A stretch of DNA of 48,860 nucleotides from Bacteroidaceae bacterium (GTDB lineage Bacteria; Bacteroidota; Bacteroidia; Bacteroidales; Bacteroidaceae). The stretch covers positions 1 to 48,860 of the forward strand of contig JAFXZK010000013.1 of assembly GCA_017541265.1 (NCBI GenBank). The letters are read 5' to 3'. A program made the translations under genes and the position numbers. The notes under the pieces are model-generated. The model had not been told where the DNA came from and searched no databases. It worked only from the letters and a program-made list of their open reading frames with translations. Below are positions 15,957 through 23,406 of the stretch, in pieces; position 1 is the first letter of the stretch, and every line of letters begins with the position of its first letter.

Positions 15957-17081
15957 TCACTGTTTAGGGCACTCCCCCAAAGGGGGAGCGGGGAGGGGGC
16001 TTTCCATCCTCTTCATGTGGCAGAGCAGCAACTTCCCTTCGTCATCGCGCAGATGCAGCCCGCCGCCTTCGCAGTAGCGCCAATACTTGCAGTCCTTGCA
16101 GTCGTCGCGTTTCATCCAGTCGTGGTTGCGGTGAAGCTGGAAGCGGTGCTCCCAGACATCCATGAAGTCGTCCTCGTAAATGTTGCCCTGCTTGTAGTTG
16201 TGGCGGATGCTGGTGCAGGCACTGATGCTGCCGTCCACGAGCACTGAGGCAACTCTTGTGCCTGCCTCGCAGCGGAACATCCAGTCGCGCACGTCGCCCT
16301 CGTACGGCCCAAGGAAGCCTTCGCAACCGTAAGAGGCATGAATCTTGCCCTCTCGACGTGTCTGGCGGATGAAGTCGAGAAGCCCTTTTAGCTGCTCGCC
16401 TGTAAGCTGGAGGTCTTTGTCCTGGGCGCCCCTGCCCACAGGGAAGATGGTCGCCAGCCGCCAGTCAGCGACGCCTTTCTCTATGAGGAAGTCGCGCAGT
16501 TGCGGCAAGGTGTCGTAGTTGTGTTGATGCACGACAGTCATCACATCATAGACAAGCGTCCTGTCCGCCACAATCATGTCGATTGCCTGGCTTGCCATGC
16601 GGAAGCAGTCGGGGTGCCGGCGCAGCCAAGTATGCTGTTCCTCCAGTCCGTCGAGGCTGACCGTAATGGAGCAGAGACCGGCGTCCTTCAGCTTGCGGAA
16701 CATCTCGGGCGTGAGGTAGAGGCCGTTCGTCACCATTCCCCAGGGGAAGCCTCTGTCCGCTATGCCTTGGGCGCACTCCACCACATCCTCCCTGACCAGC
16801 GGCTCACCACCTCCGAGGATGACGAAGACCTCGCCGGGCTTCCGCTTCGTGGCGATGTTGTCGAGCACGCGGAAGAAGTCCTCCTTAGGCATATCGGACG
16901 CAGATCCGTCCTTCCTGCAGTCGCTGCCGCAGTGGCGGCAATAGATGTTGCAACGGACGGTGCTCTCCCAGAACACCTGCCGGAGCGTGTGCTCCTTGCG
17001 GATATTCCTGTTCAGCTGCCGCGCAGCCTCAAGTGCCAGCGTGCGCCGTATGCCAAGCTTTATGGTTGGTTTGGTGTTCAT
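15957..17081 (-). CDS. Radical SAM/SPASM enzyme of a rSAM-lipoprotein system
   Basis: 374 residues. The radical SAM cluster is C44-x3-C48-x2-C51 (CNIYCRHC), followed by GGGEPLVR and VTNGLYL. The C-terminal SPASM-type cysteines include CEGFLG, RCEAGT, SACTSIR and CKDCKYWRYCEGG, giving auxiliary Fe-S clusters. SPASM enzymes modify peptides, and here the target could be the small LYGAP lipoprotein next door. The ATG at 17081 overlaps the STAS-kinase stop as ATGA, which decides the start. The last 14 residues, [15 protein letters not shown] region, come from a GC palindrome. Confidence 0.85.
   Translation of the reverse strand: MNTKPTIKLGIRRTLALEAARQLNRNIRKEHTLRQVFWESTVRCNIYCRHCGSDCRKDGSASDMPKEDFFRVLDNIATKRKPGEVFVILGGGEPLVREDVVECAQGIADRGFPWGMVTNGLYLTPEMFRKLKDAGLCSITVSLDGLEEQHTWLRRHPDCFRMASQAIDMIVADRTLVYDVMTVVHQHNYDTLPQLRDFLIEKGVADWRLATIFPVGRGAQDKDLQLTGEQLKGLLDFIRQTRREGKIHASYGCEGFLGPYEGDVRDWMFRCEAGTRVASVLVDGSISACTSIRHNYKQGNIYEDDFMDVWEHRFQLHRNHDWMKRDDCKDCKYWRYCEGGGLHLRDDEGKLLLCHMKRMESPLPAPPLGECPKQ
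15970..16000. repeat. GC palindromic repeat at the radical SAM C-terminus
   Basis: 31 bp starting CACTCCCCCAAAGGGGGAG, identical to 35519-35549 and to the reverse complement of 1900-1930. It encodes the end of the radical SAM protein. Confidence 0.9.
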
Positions 17082-18337
17082 AACGTCCAGTTGCCAAAGG
17101 TTTTGCAAACGTCCATGAGATAGTCGTAGCGCTTTGCAACGCGCTCATCGAACACAGCCTTGCATTCCTGTATCACGGAGTCGGGAAAAGAGTCGGACAG
17201 TGACAGCCAGCTGAAGTTCCTGACGCACGACACAACCTCAATCTGTGCCTTACGCTCTGCAACCACATCCGCAGGCAGACCCTCCAGGTAACAGTCGATT
17301 GCACGATGCCAAAGGCGTTGTCCCAAATCTCGCGGAATGCCTATTGTCTTCTCGTAGTCGCCAACGAGGCTCACCATAGCAGAGTAGGCATGCCCCAAGT
17401 CGAGCATCGGATGTCCGTAGCCCACCTCGCCCATGTCAATGAGCATCAGCTCACCGTCCTGCACCATCACGTTCTTTGTTTGCAGGTCAAGGTGGAGCAG
17501 GCGGTTAGCCTTGGGGATGCGGTCGATGATGCTGAGCATCATGTCAATGCTTTCCTCCGGGAAGTAGCGCCGTATATGCTCTATCTGCCGACGTTCAACT
17601 TCTATGGCCGACGGGACGTTCCCTCCTTCCGGCACCTCTATCTCGTGTAGCTGCCGGAAGAGGTCGGCATACTGCCTTGCACAGACTTCAAGCTTTTCCG
17701 GATGCTGTTTCAGGTATGTGCTCAGTGTCTTTGCCTTCAGTAGTTCATAGACCAGGCCGTAGCACTCACAGCCTCCCTCCGTCTCCTCAGAAGGGGAGTG
17801 ACCTAAAGCCTCCCCTTGGGAAGGTTTGGAGGGGACAACCTTTACCACGTCGAAGGAGATGGCGGTAGGCATACCCAGCACAAATGCCTCCTTCGAGAGC
17901 GTTATCTCGCGTCGCACTTCGTCCATCGTGGTGCCCTCGCGAAACACCTTGATGATGGTGTCGCCGTCCAATCGATAGACCTTTCCCACTCCGCCGATGC
18001 CGATAAGCCGGCAACCCTCCACGCTCAACCGTCGCATGGCACGTTCCACGGTCATAATCTTCGTGAACCCCGTCGTTTCGAGCACTTCATAGACTTGCGT
18101 CAGGACGTTGGTCACGCGGAACGCCTCGTAGCGCTTTGCCAGCGAGAACAGGATGCGCAGTCCCGAACTGGAGATATACTCCAGACGCGAGGCATCGCAG
18201 GTCAGGGTGTCTATCGTGCCAATCCTGTCCAGTTCACTGTTGATTTTGGCGTTGGTCTCAGCCGATGTGGCGGTGTCCAAGTGTCCTTCAAGACAGATTG
18301 TCACCTCATTGCCGTTGGTTCGAATGGTTGTGGTCAT
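17078..18337 (-). CDS. STAS domain fused to an aminoglycoside-phosphotransferase-like kinase
   Basis: 419 residues. Residues 1-100 are an anti-sigma-antagonist (STAS) domain with the SpoIIAA-like core CDASRLEYISSSGLRIL; S57 is at the usual phosphorylation position. Residues 105-419 are a small-molecule-kinase fold: glycine loop GIGGVGKVY (113-121), K130, catalytic LHLDLQTKNVMV (H282, D284) and metal D301 in LIDMGEVGYGHP. This resembles the TIGR02172 group known from Fibrobacter. A GC palindrome encodes about residues 167-189. It starts the operon with the radical SAM and lipoprotein genes. The substrate is unknown. Confidence 0.8.
   Translation of the reverse strand: MTTTIRTNGNEVTICLEGHLDTATSAETNAKINSELDRIGTIDTLTCDASRLEYISSSGLRILFSLAKRYEAFRVTNVLTQVYEVLETTGFTKIMTVERAMRRLSVEGCRLIGIGGVGKVYRLDGDTIIKVFREGTTMDEVRREITLSKEAFVLGMPTAISFDVVKVVPSKPSQGEALGHSPSEETEGGCECYGLVYELLKAKTLSTYLKQHPEKLEVCARQYADLFRQLHEIEVPEGGNVPSAIEVERRQIEHIRRYFPEESIDMMLSIIDRIPKANRLLHLDLQTKNVMVQDGELMLIDMGEVGYGHPMLDLGHAYSAMVSLVGDYEKTIGIPRDLGQRLWHRAIDCYLEGLPADVVAERKAQIEVVSCVRNFSWLSLSDSFPDSVIQECKAVFDERVAKRYDYLMDVCKTFGNWTL
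17771..17837. repeat. GC palindromic repeat inside the STAS-kinase
   Basis: CTCCTCAGAAGGGGAG and CCTCCCCTTGGGAAGG hairpin-like halves. It is translated in frame as PSKPSQGEALGHSPSEETEG between the kinase N-lobe strands. Confidence 0.8.
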
Positions 18338-18354
18338 AGTTCTTAATGGCACTG

Positions 18355-18385
18355 CAAATTTAGCGATTTATCCCTTTCGCACAAA
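18355..18385 (-). promoter_or_regulatory. -33/-7 promoter of the STAS-kinase/rSAM operon
   Basis: TTTG (18382-18385), a 19-bp spacer and TAAATTTG (18355-18362) on the minus strand make the best full promoter in the window. Transcription from about 18347 excludes the longer ORF start at 18352 and supports the ATG at 18337. Confidence 0.8.
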
Positions 18386-18450
18386 GGAAATCGGAAGATT
18401 ATTTCTGTATCGGGCATGAAAAAGCCTTGAGGACAAGTGTAGGCAGTTAT

Positions 18451-18493
18451 AAAAACGGCAAAGGGCAGCACCCTTGGCGGATGCTGCCCTTTG
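18451..18493 (-). terminator. Terminator of the hsp20 gene
   Basis: A perfect 12-bp stem CAAAGGGCAGCA / TGCTGCCCTTTG with an 11-nt loop, followed on the minus strand by CCGTTTTT. Confidence 0.9.
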
Positions 18494-18516
18494 GCTTTCC
18501 AAAATGTTTTGCTGAG

Positions 18517-18942
18517 TTATGAGACTTCAATGGCCTTGCTGATTTTCTTCACTTCCTTCTCCATCTTCGGCATCGTAACGGTCAGGATGCCGTCCTCGAC
18601 CTTAGCGGAAATCTTGTCGCGCTCGACGTCGTCGGGCAGCGTGTAGCTCTGTTCGTAGTTGCTGTAGGAGAACTCGCGCCTCAAGTAGTGGTGACCTTTG
18701 TCCTCATGCTTGTGTTCACACTTGTTCTCGATGGCGATGGACAGGTTGCCTTCGTCGTTGATGTTCACACGGCAGTACTCCTTCTTGATGCCAGGAGCAG
18801 CAAGTTCCATCGTGTAGGCTGTTTCACTCTCCCTCACGTTGACTGCCGGTGCTGTACAGTTGGCACGAGGCATGAAATCAGTGTTCAGGAAATCTTCAAA
18901 CAATGTTGGCATCCAACTGTTCTTAAACATTACTGGTAACAT
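18517..18942 (-). CDS. Hsp20/alpha-crystallin small heat-shock protein
   Basis: 141 residues. The alpha-crystallin domain begins at APAVNVRESETAYTMELAAP and ends with the typical DKISAKVEDGILTVTMPK; the C-terminal VKKISKAIEV carries an I-x-V/I-like tail. It acts as an ATP-independent holdase in the cytoplasm. The start at 18942 is chosen over an upstream TTG because a GGAGG (18951-18955) stands 8 nt before the ATG, a rare clear ribosome site in this window. It is a single gene closed by a strong terminator. Confidence 0.95.
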   Translation of the reverse strand: MLPVMFKNSWMPTLFEDFLNTDFMPRANCTAPAVNVRESETAYTMELAAPGIKKEYCRVNINDEGNLSIAIENKCEHKHEDKGHHYLRREFSYSNYEQSYTLPDDVERDKISAKVEDGILTVTMPKMEKEVKKISKAIEVS

Positions 18943-18979
18943 AATCAATACCTCCAATTATATTTTTAGTTAAACACTT

Positions 18980-19022
18980 AATTAATTTGCAATTTGACTA
19001 TTTACAATTTACTATTTATATT
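18980..19022. repeat. AATTTGACTATTTACAATTT tandem repeat
   Basis: Degenerate copies of the AATTTGC/AATTTAC motif upstream of hsp20, non-coding. No TAnnTTTG box was found here. Confidence 0.55.
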
Positions 19023-19116
19023 ATTGTCTGTTGTCACTAACCTAAATGACAACAAGCGTGCCAACTGTGCCAAGTGACCAGTTAGCAGACAAATGGCGAC
19101 AAAGGAGGACAGATTG

Positions 19117-20046
19117 TCAGTTTATTGCTTTCCTGCCGAAGAAGAAGCGGGAGACACCTGTAAAGTCCATTGCCCACGCTATAGCAAGGCTGCCTGCAAC
19201 GCAGATGACAAGCGAGACCGTCAAGAAGATGAGACCGGTGGGGTCAAACTGCAGATAAGGCACGAGCTGCTTGCAGAGGACGGTGAAGACGGGAGAGAAG
19301 ACATACAAGGGCAGGCTGTTTCGGCCTAAGAAAGAGACCCCCCGTCCCCCTTTAGGGGGAGTTATAGTGTAGAGCCAAAGCAGGGACGATATGGCCGTGT
19401 AGGCTATCAATACTCCAGAGAAGCTTGCCTGCGTCGGGCTGTCTGAAAAGCAGGCAAGCAGGGCGAAAATGATGACAGAAAACCGGCTCGGCAGGAAAAA
19501 GGAGATGAAGCCCGTGCCGCTCTGCCGAAGGGCGGCTCCTGCGAGGAAGTACAGAGCAGAGGAGAACGATAGGATGCCAAAGGCGCGTGCCAGAATGTAA
19601 TACGCGATGCCAATCAGCAGGAAGCGCGTCACCCGCCCTTGCGCTACATTATTATATATATAATAGTATAGAGCGCCACAGATAACCAGAGCATGCAGAT
19701 ACCAAGGTGGGCCGAGGGGATGCAACAGAAGGCGGTCGAGGAAGACTGCCGGCGTGAGGTGGTCGATGTGGTCGTTAATAGGAAGCAGCGAGGCGACATA
19801 GATGTATCCGCTCGCCATGAAGAGGTAGGGTACCGCAATCCACAGGAGTGTCCGCAGGAAGTCCTTCGGCGGCTTGGCAATGTTCATCAGGTAGCCCGAT
19901 ATGAGCAGGAAGCCGGGCATGTGGAAGCAGTACACCACCTGCTTGATGTTGGGGTGCAGCTGCTCGAACCACACCAAGTGGAAACTGATAACAAGAAGGA
20001 TGAGGACACCCTTCAAATAGTCAAGCTCTGGGATTCTCTTGGTCAT
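19117..20046 (-). CDS. Membrane acyltransferase (acyltransferase 3-like)
   Basis: 309 residues with about ten hydrophobic segments. The start RIPELDYLKGVLILLVISFH matches the acyltransferase-3 family (OafA/YeaK-like), whose conserved His/Arg sit in this first helix; YCFHMPGFLLISGYL is also typical. Such proteins O-acetylate cell-envelope glycans. Residues 227-237 (ITPPKGGRGVS) are encoded by a GC palindrome in a loop between helices. Its ATG directly abuts the stop of the preceding secreted-protein gene. Confidence 0.88.
   Translation of the reverse strand: MTKRIPELDYLKGVLILLVISFHLVWFEQLHPNIKQVVYCFHMPGFLLISGYLMNIAKPPKDFLRTLLWIAVPYLFMASGYIYVASLLPINDHIDHLTPAVFLDRLLLHPLGPPWYLHALVICGALYYYIYNNVAQGRVTRFLLIGIAYYILARAFGILSFSSALYFLAGAALRQSGTGFISFFLPSRFSVIIFALLACFSDSPTQASFSGVLIAYTAISSLLWLYTITPPKGGRGVSFLGRNSLPLYVFSPVFTVLCKQLVPYLQFDPTGLIFLTVSLVICVAGSLAIAWAMDFTGVSRFFFGRKAIN
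19336..19366. repeat. GC palindromic repeat inside the acyltransferase gene
   Basis: TCCCCCTTTAGGGGGA core with a flanking CCCCCC half, translated in frame as a short Pro/Gly/Lys/Arg loop. Confidence 0.8.
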
Positions 20047-21120
20047 TTATTTCAGTTTGTCGATGGCTTTCTGGACAGAAGCGGGAAGAGAAGGGATGTT
20101 ATGCTGTTGCTCGAACTGCTGGATGTTCGACAGGTTCATTTTCATCTTGCCTGCCTTCTTGCGTTGCTTCAGTTCCTCTTTCGTGACGTATGCGCGTTCG
20201 ATGGCGAACACTTGCAGGCCATGGATGTTGTGATCAGTTTCTCCATCCTCCACCTCATCGTAGCTTGTCAGGTTCTCCAACATCACGAAGTCCTCGGGAC
20301 CATAGTTGCCGTCCTCGTCTATCTGATAGAGGCAGTAGTCCGTCTCTGTGCGGTTCTGCTTCTTGGCGTCCCGCTCTTGTCTTTTGGCCAGTTCCTTGCC
20401 CATCCCCTGTGCTTCCAGATGGTGCAGGTACATTTTTCGGAGGTCATATGAGAAGCGGCGCTGACCGTCATTCTTGTCATCGGTGATGTAGCCCAGTGTG
20501 CCCCAATTGTCGCTGATGCGCTTCTTGCCGGGAGCAATGTCGGTAATAGTCAGCCCAATGTCTTTTTTTGCTTCCAGCAGACGGTTTTCCACCTTTCCTG
20601 CCTTGATTTCGCTCAGTTTGTCCAACTTGCTGCCAAAAGCCCCTATAATCGTCTTGATGATGCCGTACTTGGCTTTTGCGACGTGGTTGGTGCTGGCCTT
20701 GACGGTCTTCTTCTGGGGGTCGTAGGTGTTGTCGGTCAGGCCGGCGCGATAGTAGATGATTCCGTCCTTCTCGCTATATACAAACATGCGGAAGTACGTC
20801 TGCACATAGATGAACGGCTTGGGCTGTACGGTGATTTCTTCAAGGTTGAAGTCTGCGTCCTCAAGCACGATGCGTACATCTTTGCCGTTCAGTTTCACAT
20901 CCTTGGGCTTGAAGGCCACATGGCTGATGGTGACGGATTTAGCCCCCTTTGCGTCGGCCAGTATGCCTTCGAGGCTGGTCACACCGATGTACTCTGCATC
21001 AGGAGTCAGCACCGATGCGTAGGGCACGCCGTTGCCGTCGCTATCCACCACCTCAATCTTTTGTGCCTTCGCGTTCAGCGCAGCCATGCATATTGTTACC
21101 CCAAACAAAAACTTCTTCAT
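20047..21120 (-). CDS. Secreted protein with CarboxypepD_reg-like N-domain (paralogue 2)
   Basis: 357 residues with a Sec signal (MKKFLFGVTICMAALNAKAQ). Residues about 20-95 form a carboxypeptidase-regulatory-like beta-sandwich: KIEVVDSDGNGVPYASVLTP and VTISHVAFKPKDV. The rest is all-new to me, with recurring VQTYFRMFVYSEKDGIIYYR and an acidic EDFVMLENLT segment. It ends in a Lys-rich helix. It is a clear paralogue of the gene at 21211-22290 over the full length. It is probably periplasmic or surface-bound; function unknown. Confidence 0.75.
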   Translation of the reverse strand: MKKFLFGVTICMAALNAKAQKIEVVDSDGNGVPYASVLTPDAEYIGVTSLEGILADAKGAKSVTISHVAFKPKDVKLNGKDVRIVLEDADFNLEEITVQPKPFIYVQTYFRMFVYSEKDGIIYYRAGLTDNTYDPQKKTVKASTNHVAKAKYGIIKTIIGAFGSKLDKLSEIKAGKVENRLLEAKKDIGLTITDIAPGKKRISDNWGTLGYITDDKNDGQRRFSYDLRKMYLHHLEAQGMGKELAKRQERDAKKQNRTETDYCLYQIDEDGNYGPEDFVMLENLTSYDEVEDGETDHNIHGLQVFAIERAYVTKEELKQRKKAGKMKMNLSNIQQFEQQHNIPSLPASVQKAIDKLK

Positions 21121-21210
21121 ATCTTTTATTTAATTATCGTTTGTGGAAATTTTGTGAAGTTAAAGTGGAAGTAAAATAGGACGATAGTTTTGGCAGCAGG
21201 AAATGGTAAC

Positions 21211-22290
21211 TTATTTTAGTTTTTCGATGGCTTGGCTTACAACTGGTGCAAGGGCAGGTATGTTGTTCTTCCGCTCGAACTGCTGAATGTCCTGATAGGA
21301 GAGCTTTTGCTGTTTGTTGGCTGCCTGTCGTTGCTTTAGCTCGTCCTTAGTGACGTAGGCTCGGTCTGTGGAGAAAGTTTGGAGGCCGGTGATGCAATGC
21401 AGCTTCTCGCCTTTGTATTCATAGTCAAAAGTATTGGTGAATTCCAACATCACGAAGTCCTCAGGGCTGTAGTTGCCGTCCTCGTCAACATGATAGATGA
21501 TGAACTCAGACTTCACTTCGTTCTCTGTTTTCTTGTCAATCTCATCGCGTTTTGCCAAATCTTTTTTCTTGCCCTTTGCCTCAAGTCTGTGCCGTTCCAT
21601 CAAGTCGCTGTTAACAGCAATTCGCCGCCATCCAGTCTGCTTGTCATCAGTGATTGTGCCAACTGTTCCTTTGAGGTCATTTACAATCCAATGTCCAGGT
21701 GATGTTTGTGAGATCTTCAGCTCTATGTCTTTGTTCTTTTCAATCAAGTTGTCTTCAATCTTTTTTGTCCTGATTTCGCTAAGATTGTCAAACCACCAGC
21801 CAATTAATGTGTTGAGGAGCTTTGTGATGAAACTCTTGTAGCCAGTCGAGAAGTGCTTGGTGCTTGCCTTTACCTTGCCAGTCTGTCGGTCATAGACATT
21901 GTCGGTCAAACCTGCGCGGTAATAGACGATGCCGTGCTTGTTTTCATAGAAGAAGACACGGTAGTAGGTCTGCACATAGACAAGAGGCTTGGGCGAGACA
22001 ACGATTTCGTCGAGGGCGAAATTGGCATCTTCGAGGACGACGCGTACATCCTTACCGTCTATTATCACTTCCTTCGGCTTGAAGGCCACATGGCTGATGG
22101 TGACAGCTTTCGCCCCCTTCACATCCGCAAACACGCCGTCGAGGCCGGTAGAGCCGAGGCACTCGGCTTCGGGAGTCAATACCATTGCGTATGGTACGCC
22201 ATTGCCGTCGCTATCCACAACTTCAATCTTCTGTGCCTTAGCACACATCGCAACCATAAAGGCTGCTACCAAAAACAAAAATTGTTTCAT
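21211..22290 (-). CDS. Secreted protein with CarboxypepD_reg-like N-domain (paralogue 1)
   Basis: 359 residues with signal MKQFLFLVAAFMVAMCAKAQ, a regulatory-domain-like KIEVVDSDGNGVPYAMVLTP and the same downstream pattern (VQTYYRVFFYENKHGIVYYR, YSPEDFVMLEF, RAYVTKDELKQRQ) as the next gene. The two copies have diverged in the middle (residues about 140-230), so the duplication is not recent. It is likely the first gene of a three-gene operon ending in the acyltransferase. Function unknown. Confidence 0.75.
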   Translation of the reverse strand: MKQFLFLVAAFMVAMCAKAQKIEVVDSDGNGVPYAMVLTPEAECLGSTGLDGVFADVKGAKAVTISHVAFKPKEVIIDGKDVRVVLEDANFALDEIVVSPKPLVYVQTYYRVFFYENKHGIVYYRAGLTDNVYDRQTGKVKASTKHFSTGYKSFITKLLNTLIGWWFDNLSEIRTKKIEDNLIEKNKDIELKISQTSPGHWIVNDLKGTVGTITDDKQTGWRRIAVNSDLMERHRLEAKGKKKDLAKRDEIDKKTENEVKSEFIIYHVDEDGNYSPEDFVMLEFTNTFDYEYKGEKLHCITGLQTFSTDRAYVTKDELKQRQAANKQQKLSYQDIQQFERKNNIPALAPVVSQAIEKLK

Positions 22291-22292
22291 AT

Positions 22293-22320
22293 AAATCCGT
22301 ATAATCCGTTAAATCTGTGG
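22293..22320. repeat. ATCCGTATAATCCGTTAAAT motif
   Basis: A 28-bp tandem of AATCCGT-type words, matched by a closely similar stretch at 47345-47372. Both are non-coding. Confidence 0.55.
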
Positions 22321-22344
22321 TTTGTATAATGAATGCGTGTTCTT

Positions 22345-22941
22345 TTATCTATTATAAGGTTGTGCCGTTCCTTCCGTTTGTCTCCTTCCGCCGTATTTTA
22401 CTTCCTCTTCCGCAGCCATCGGCAGGCGGCTGTCCTCTTCGTCCTGGCTGTAGGCAGCGGGCTTGTGTGGGCGGTAGATAGAGAGGAAGTTCTCGTTGAG
22501 CATCCGTTCTACCTCCCGCATGGTTTGCTCTATGCGTTTCGGCGTCAGCTGGCATTCCCAAACCACGATAACGTGCCAGCCGTTCTCCTGCAGCACCTCA
22601 TAGTTCCGCTCGTCGCGCCTCTTGTTTCGCTCTATCTTGTTTACCCAGAACTCCCTGTTCGTGTGCGGTATCTTGCAGCACTCGGAGCTTTTAATTGTAA
22701 ATTGTAAATCGTCAAATTGTAAATTAACTCGGTGTCCGTGCCAGAAGCATCCGTTCACGAAGATGGCTGTCCTGTACCGTCGCATCACGATGTCCGGTTT
22801 CCCAGGCACTGACTTCACGTTCAGCCTGTAGCGGTAGCCGTGGCTCCACAGCCATCGTCGCACCTTCAGCTCCGGCTTCGTGTCCCTGCTGCGAATGTGC
22901 GACATACAAACGTGCCGCTGCTGTGGAGTCATTTTATCCAT
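22345..22941 (-). CDS. vsr: Very short patch repair endonuclease (Vsr)
   Basis: 198 residues. Vsr nicks 5' of T:G mismatches left by deamination of 5-methylcytosine. TPQQRHVCMSHIRSRDTKPE, the catalytic D50 in PGKPDIV, and C65-FWHGH are canonical, as are NREFWVNKIERNKRRD and GWHVIVVWECQL. Directly after FWHGH an insertion (about 72-87, VNLQFDDLQFTIKSSE) separates it from CCKIPHTN; it is encoded by an AT-rich repeat and absent from the usual family pattern. The C-terminal 50 residues are also longer than normal. It overlaps the Nudix gene by 8 bp. No cytosine methylase is in the window. Confidence 0.93.
   Translation of the reverse strand: MDKMTPQQRHVCMSHIRSRDTKPELKVRRWLWSHGYRYRLNVKSVPGKPDIVMRRYRTAIFVNGCFWHGHRVNLQFDDLQFTIKSSECCKIPHTNREFWVNKIERNKRRDERNYEVLQENGWHVIVVWECQLTPKRIEQTMREVERMLNENFLSIYRPHKPAAYSQDEEDSRLPMAAEEEVKYGGRRQTEGTAQPYNR
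22687..22726. repeat. AT-rich repeat in frame inside vsr
   Basis: AATTGTAAATTGTAAATCG plus TCAAATTGTAAATTAA, the same words as the non-coding copy between the tRNA genes. It is translated on the minus strand as NLQFDDLQFTIK. Confidence 0.85.
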
Positions 22942-23323
22942 TGTTTCTCAAAGTCTTTACAACAATCCAGTCTGCCGGCAGCCATTCAACACTGTCAAGC
23001 TGTTCTTTTGGGAGCCATCTCGCTGCCTCATGTTCTTTCAAGGTTAAAATCCCACTCTCTATGTGGCACAGGAAGCAGTGCATTGTCAAGTGGAACTTCG
23101 GATAGTCCCATTCAACAGTCTGCACCAGCCGCTCAACGGCAATCCTCGTCTCCAATTCCTCCCATATCTCACGTTTCAGAGCATCTTCCGGCGACTCTCC
23201 AGCCTCCATCTTCCCTCCAGGGAACTCCCAGAAGTCCTTATAATCGCCATACCCTCGCTGTGTGGCAAAGACACGCCCTTCCGAGTCGCGAATGATGGCA
23301 GCAACAACTTCTATCTGTTTCAT
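22934..23323 (-). CDS. MutT-like Nudix hydrolase
   Basis: 129 residues, close to MutT in length. The Nudix box GGKMEAGESPEDALKREIWE and following EL (36-58) is complete, with the REIWEEL metal ligands. VVAAIIRDSEGRVFATQR and DYKDFWEFPGGK are typical of 8-oxo-dGTP diphosphatases, which clean the nucleotide pool. It is first of a two-gene unit with vsr, so both genes limit mutation. Exact substrate is inferred. Confidence 0.9.
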   Translation of the reverse strand: MKQIEVVAAIIRDSEGRVFATQRGYGDYKDFWEFPGGKMEAGESPEDALKREIWEELETRIAVERLVQTVEWDYPKFHLTMHCFLCHIESGILTLKEHEAARWLPKEQLDSVEWLPADWIVVKTLRNNG

Positions 23324-23346
23324 TTTCCTTCGTCCTTGTTCTTCGT

Positions 23347-23406
23347 CCTGTTCAGCACACTTTAGTGTGATGCTAATGTCCTGTTCAGCACACTTTAGTG
23401 TGATGC
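23347..23406. repeat. Two 27-bp REP-like repeats at the transposase 3' end
   Basis: Identical 27-mers at 23347-23373 and 23380-23406, 33 bp apart, each with the palindrome CACACTTTAGTGTG followed by ATGC. The second contains the transposase stop codon (23395-23397). A related TCGCACTTTAGTGCGATGC stands upstream of the gene. Confidence 0.85.
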
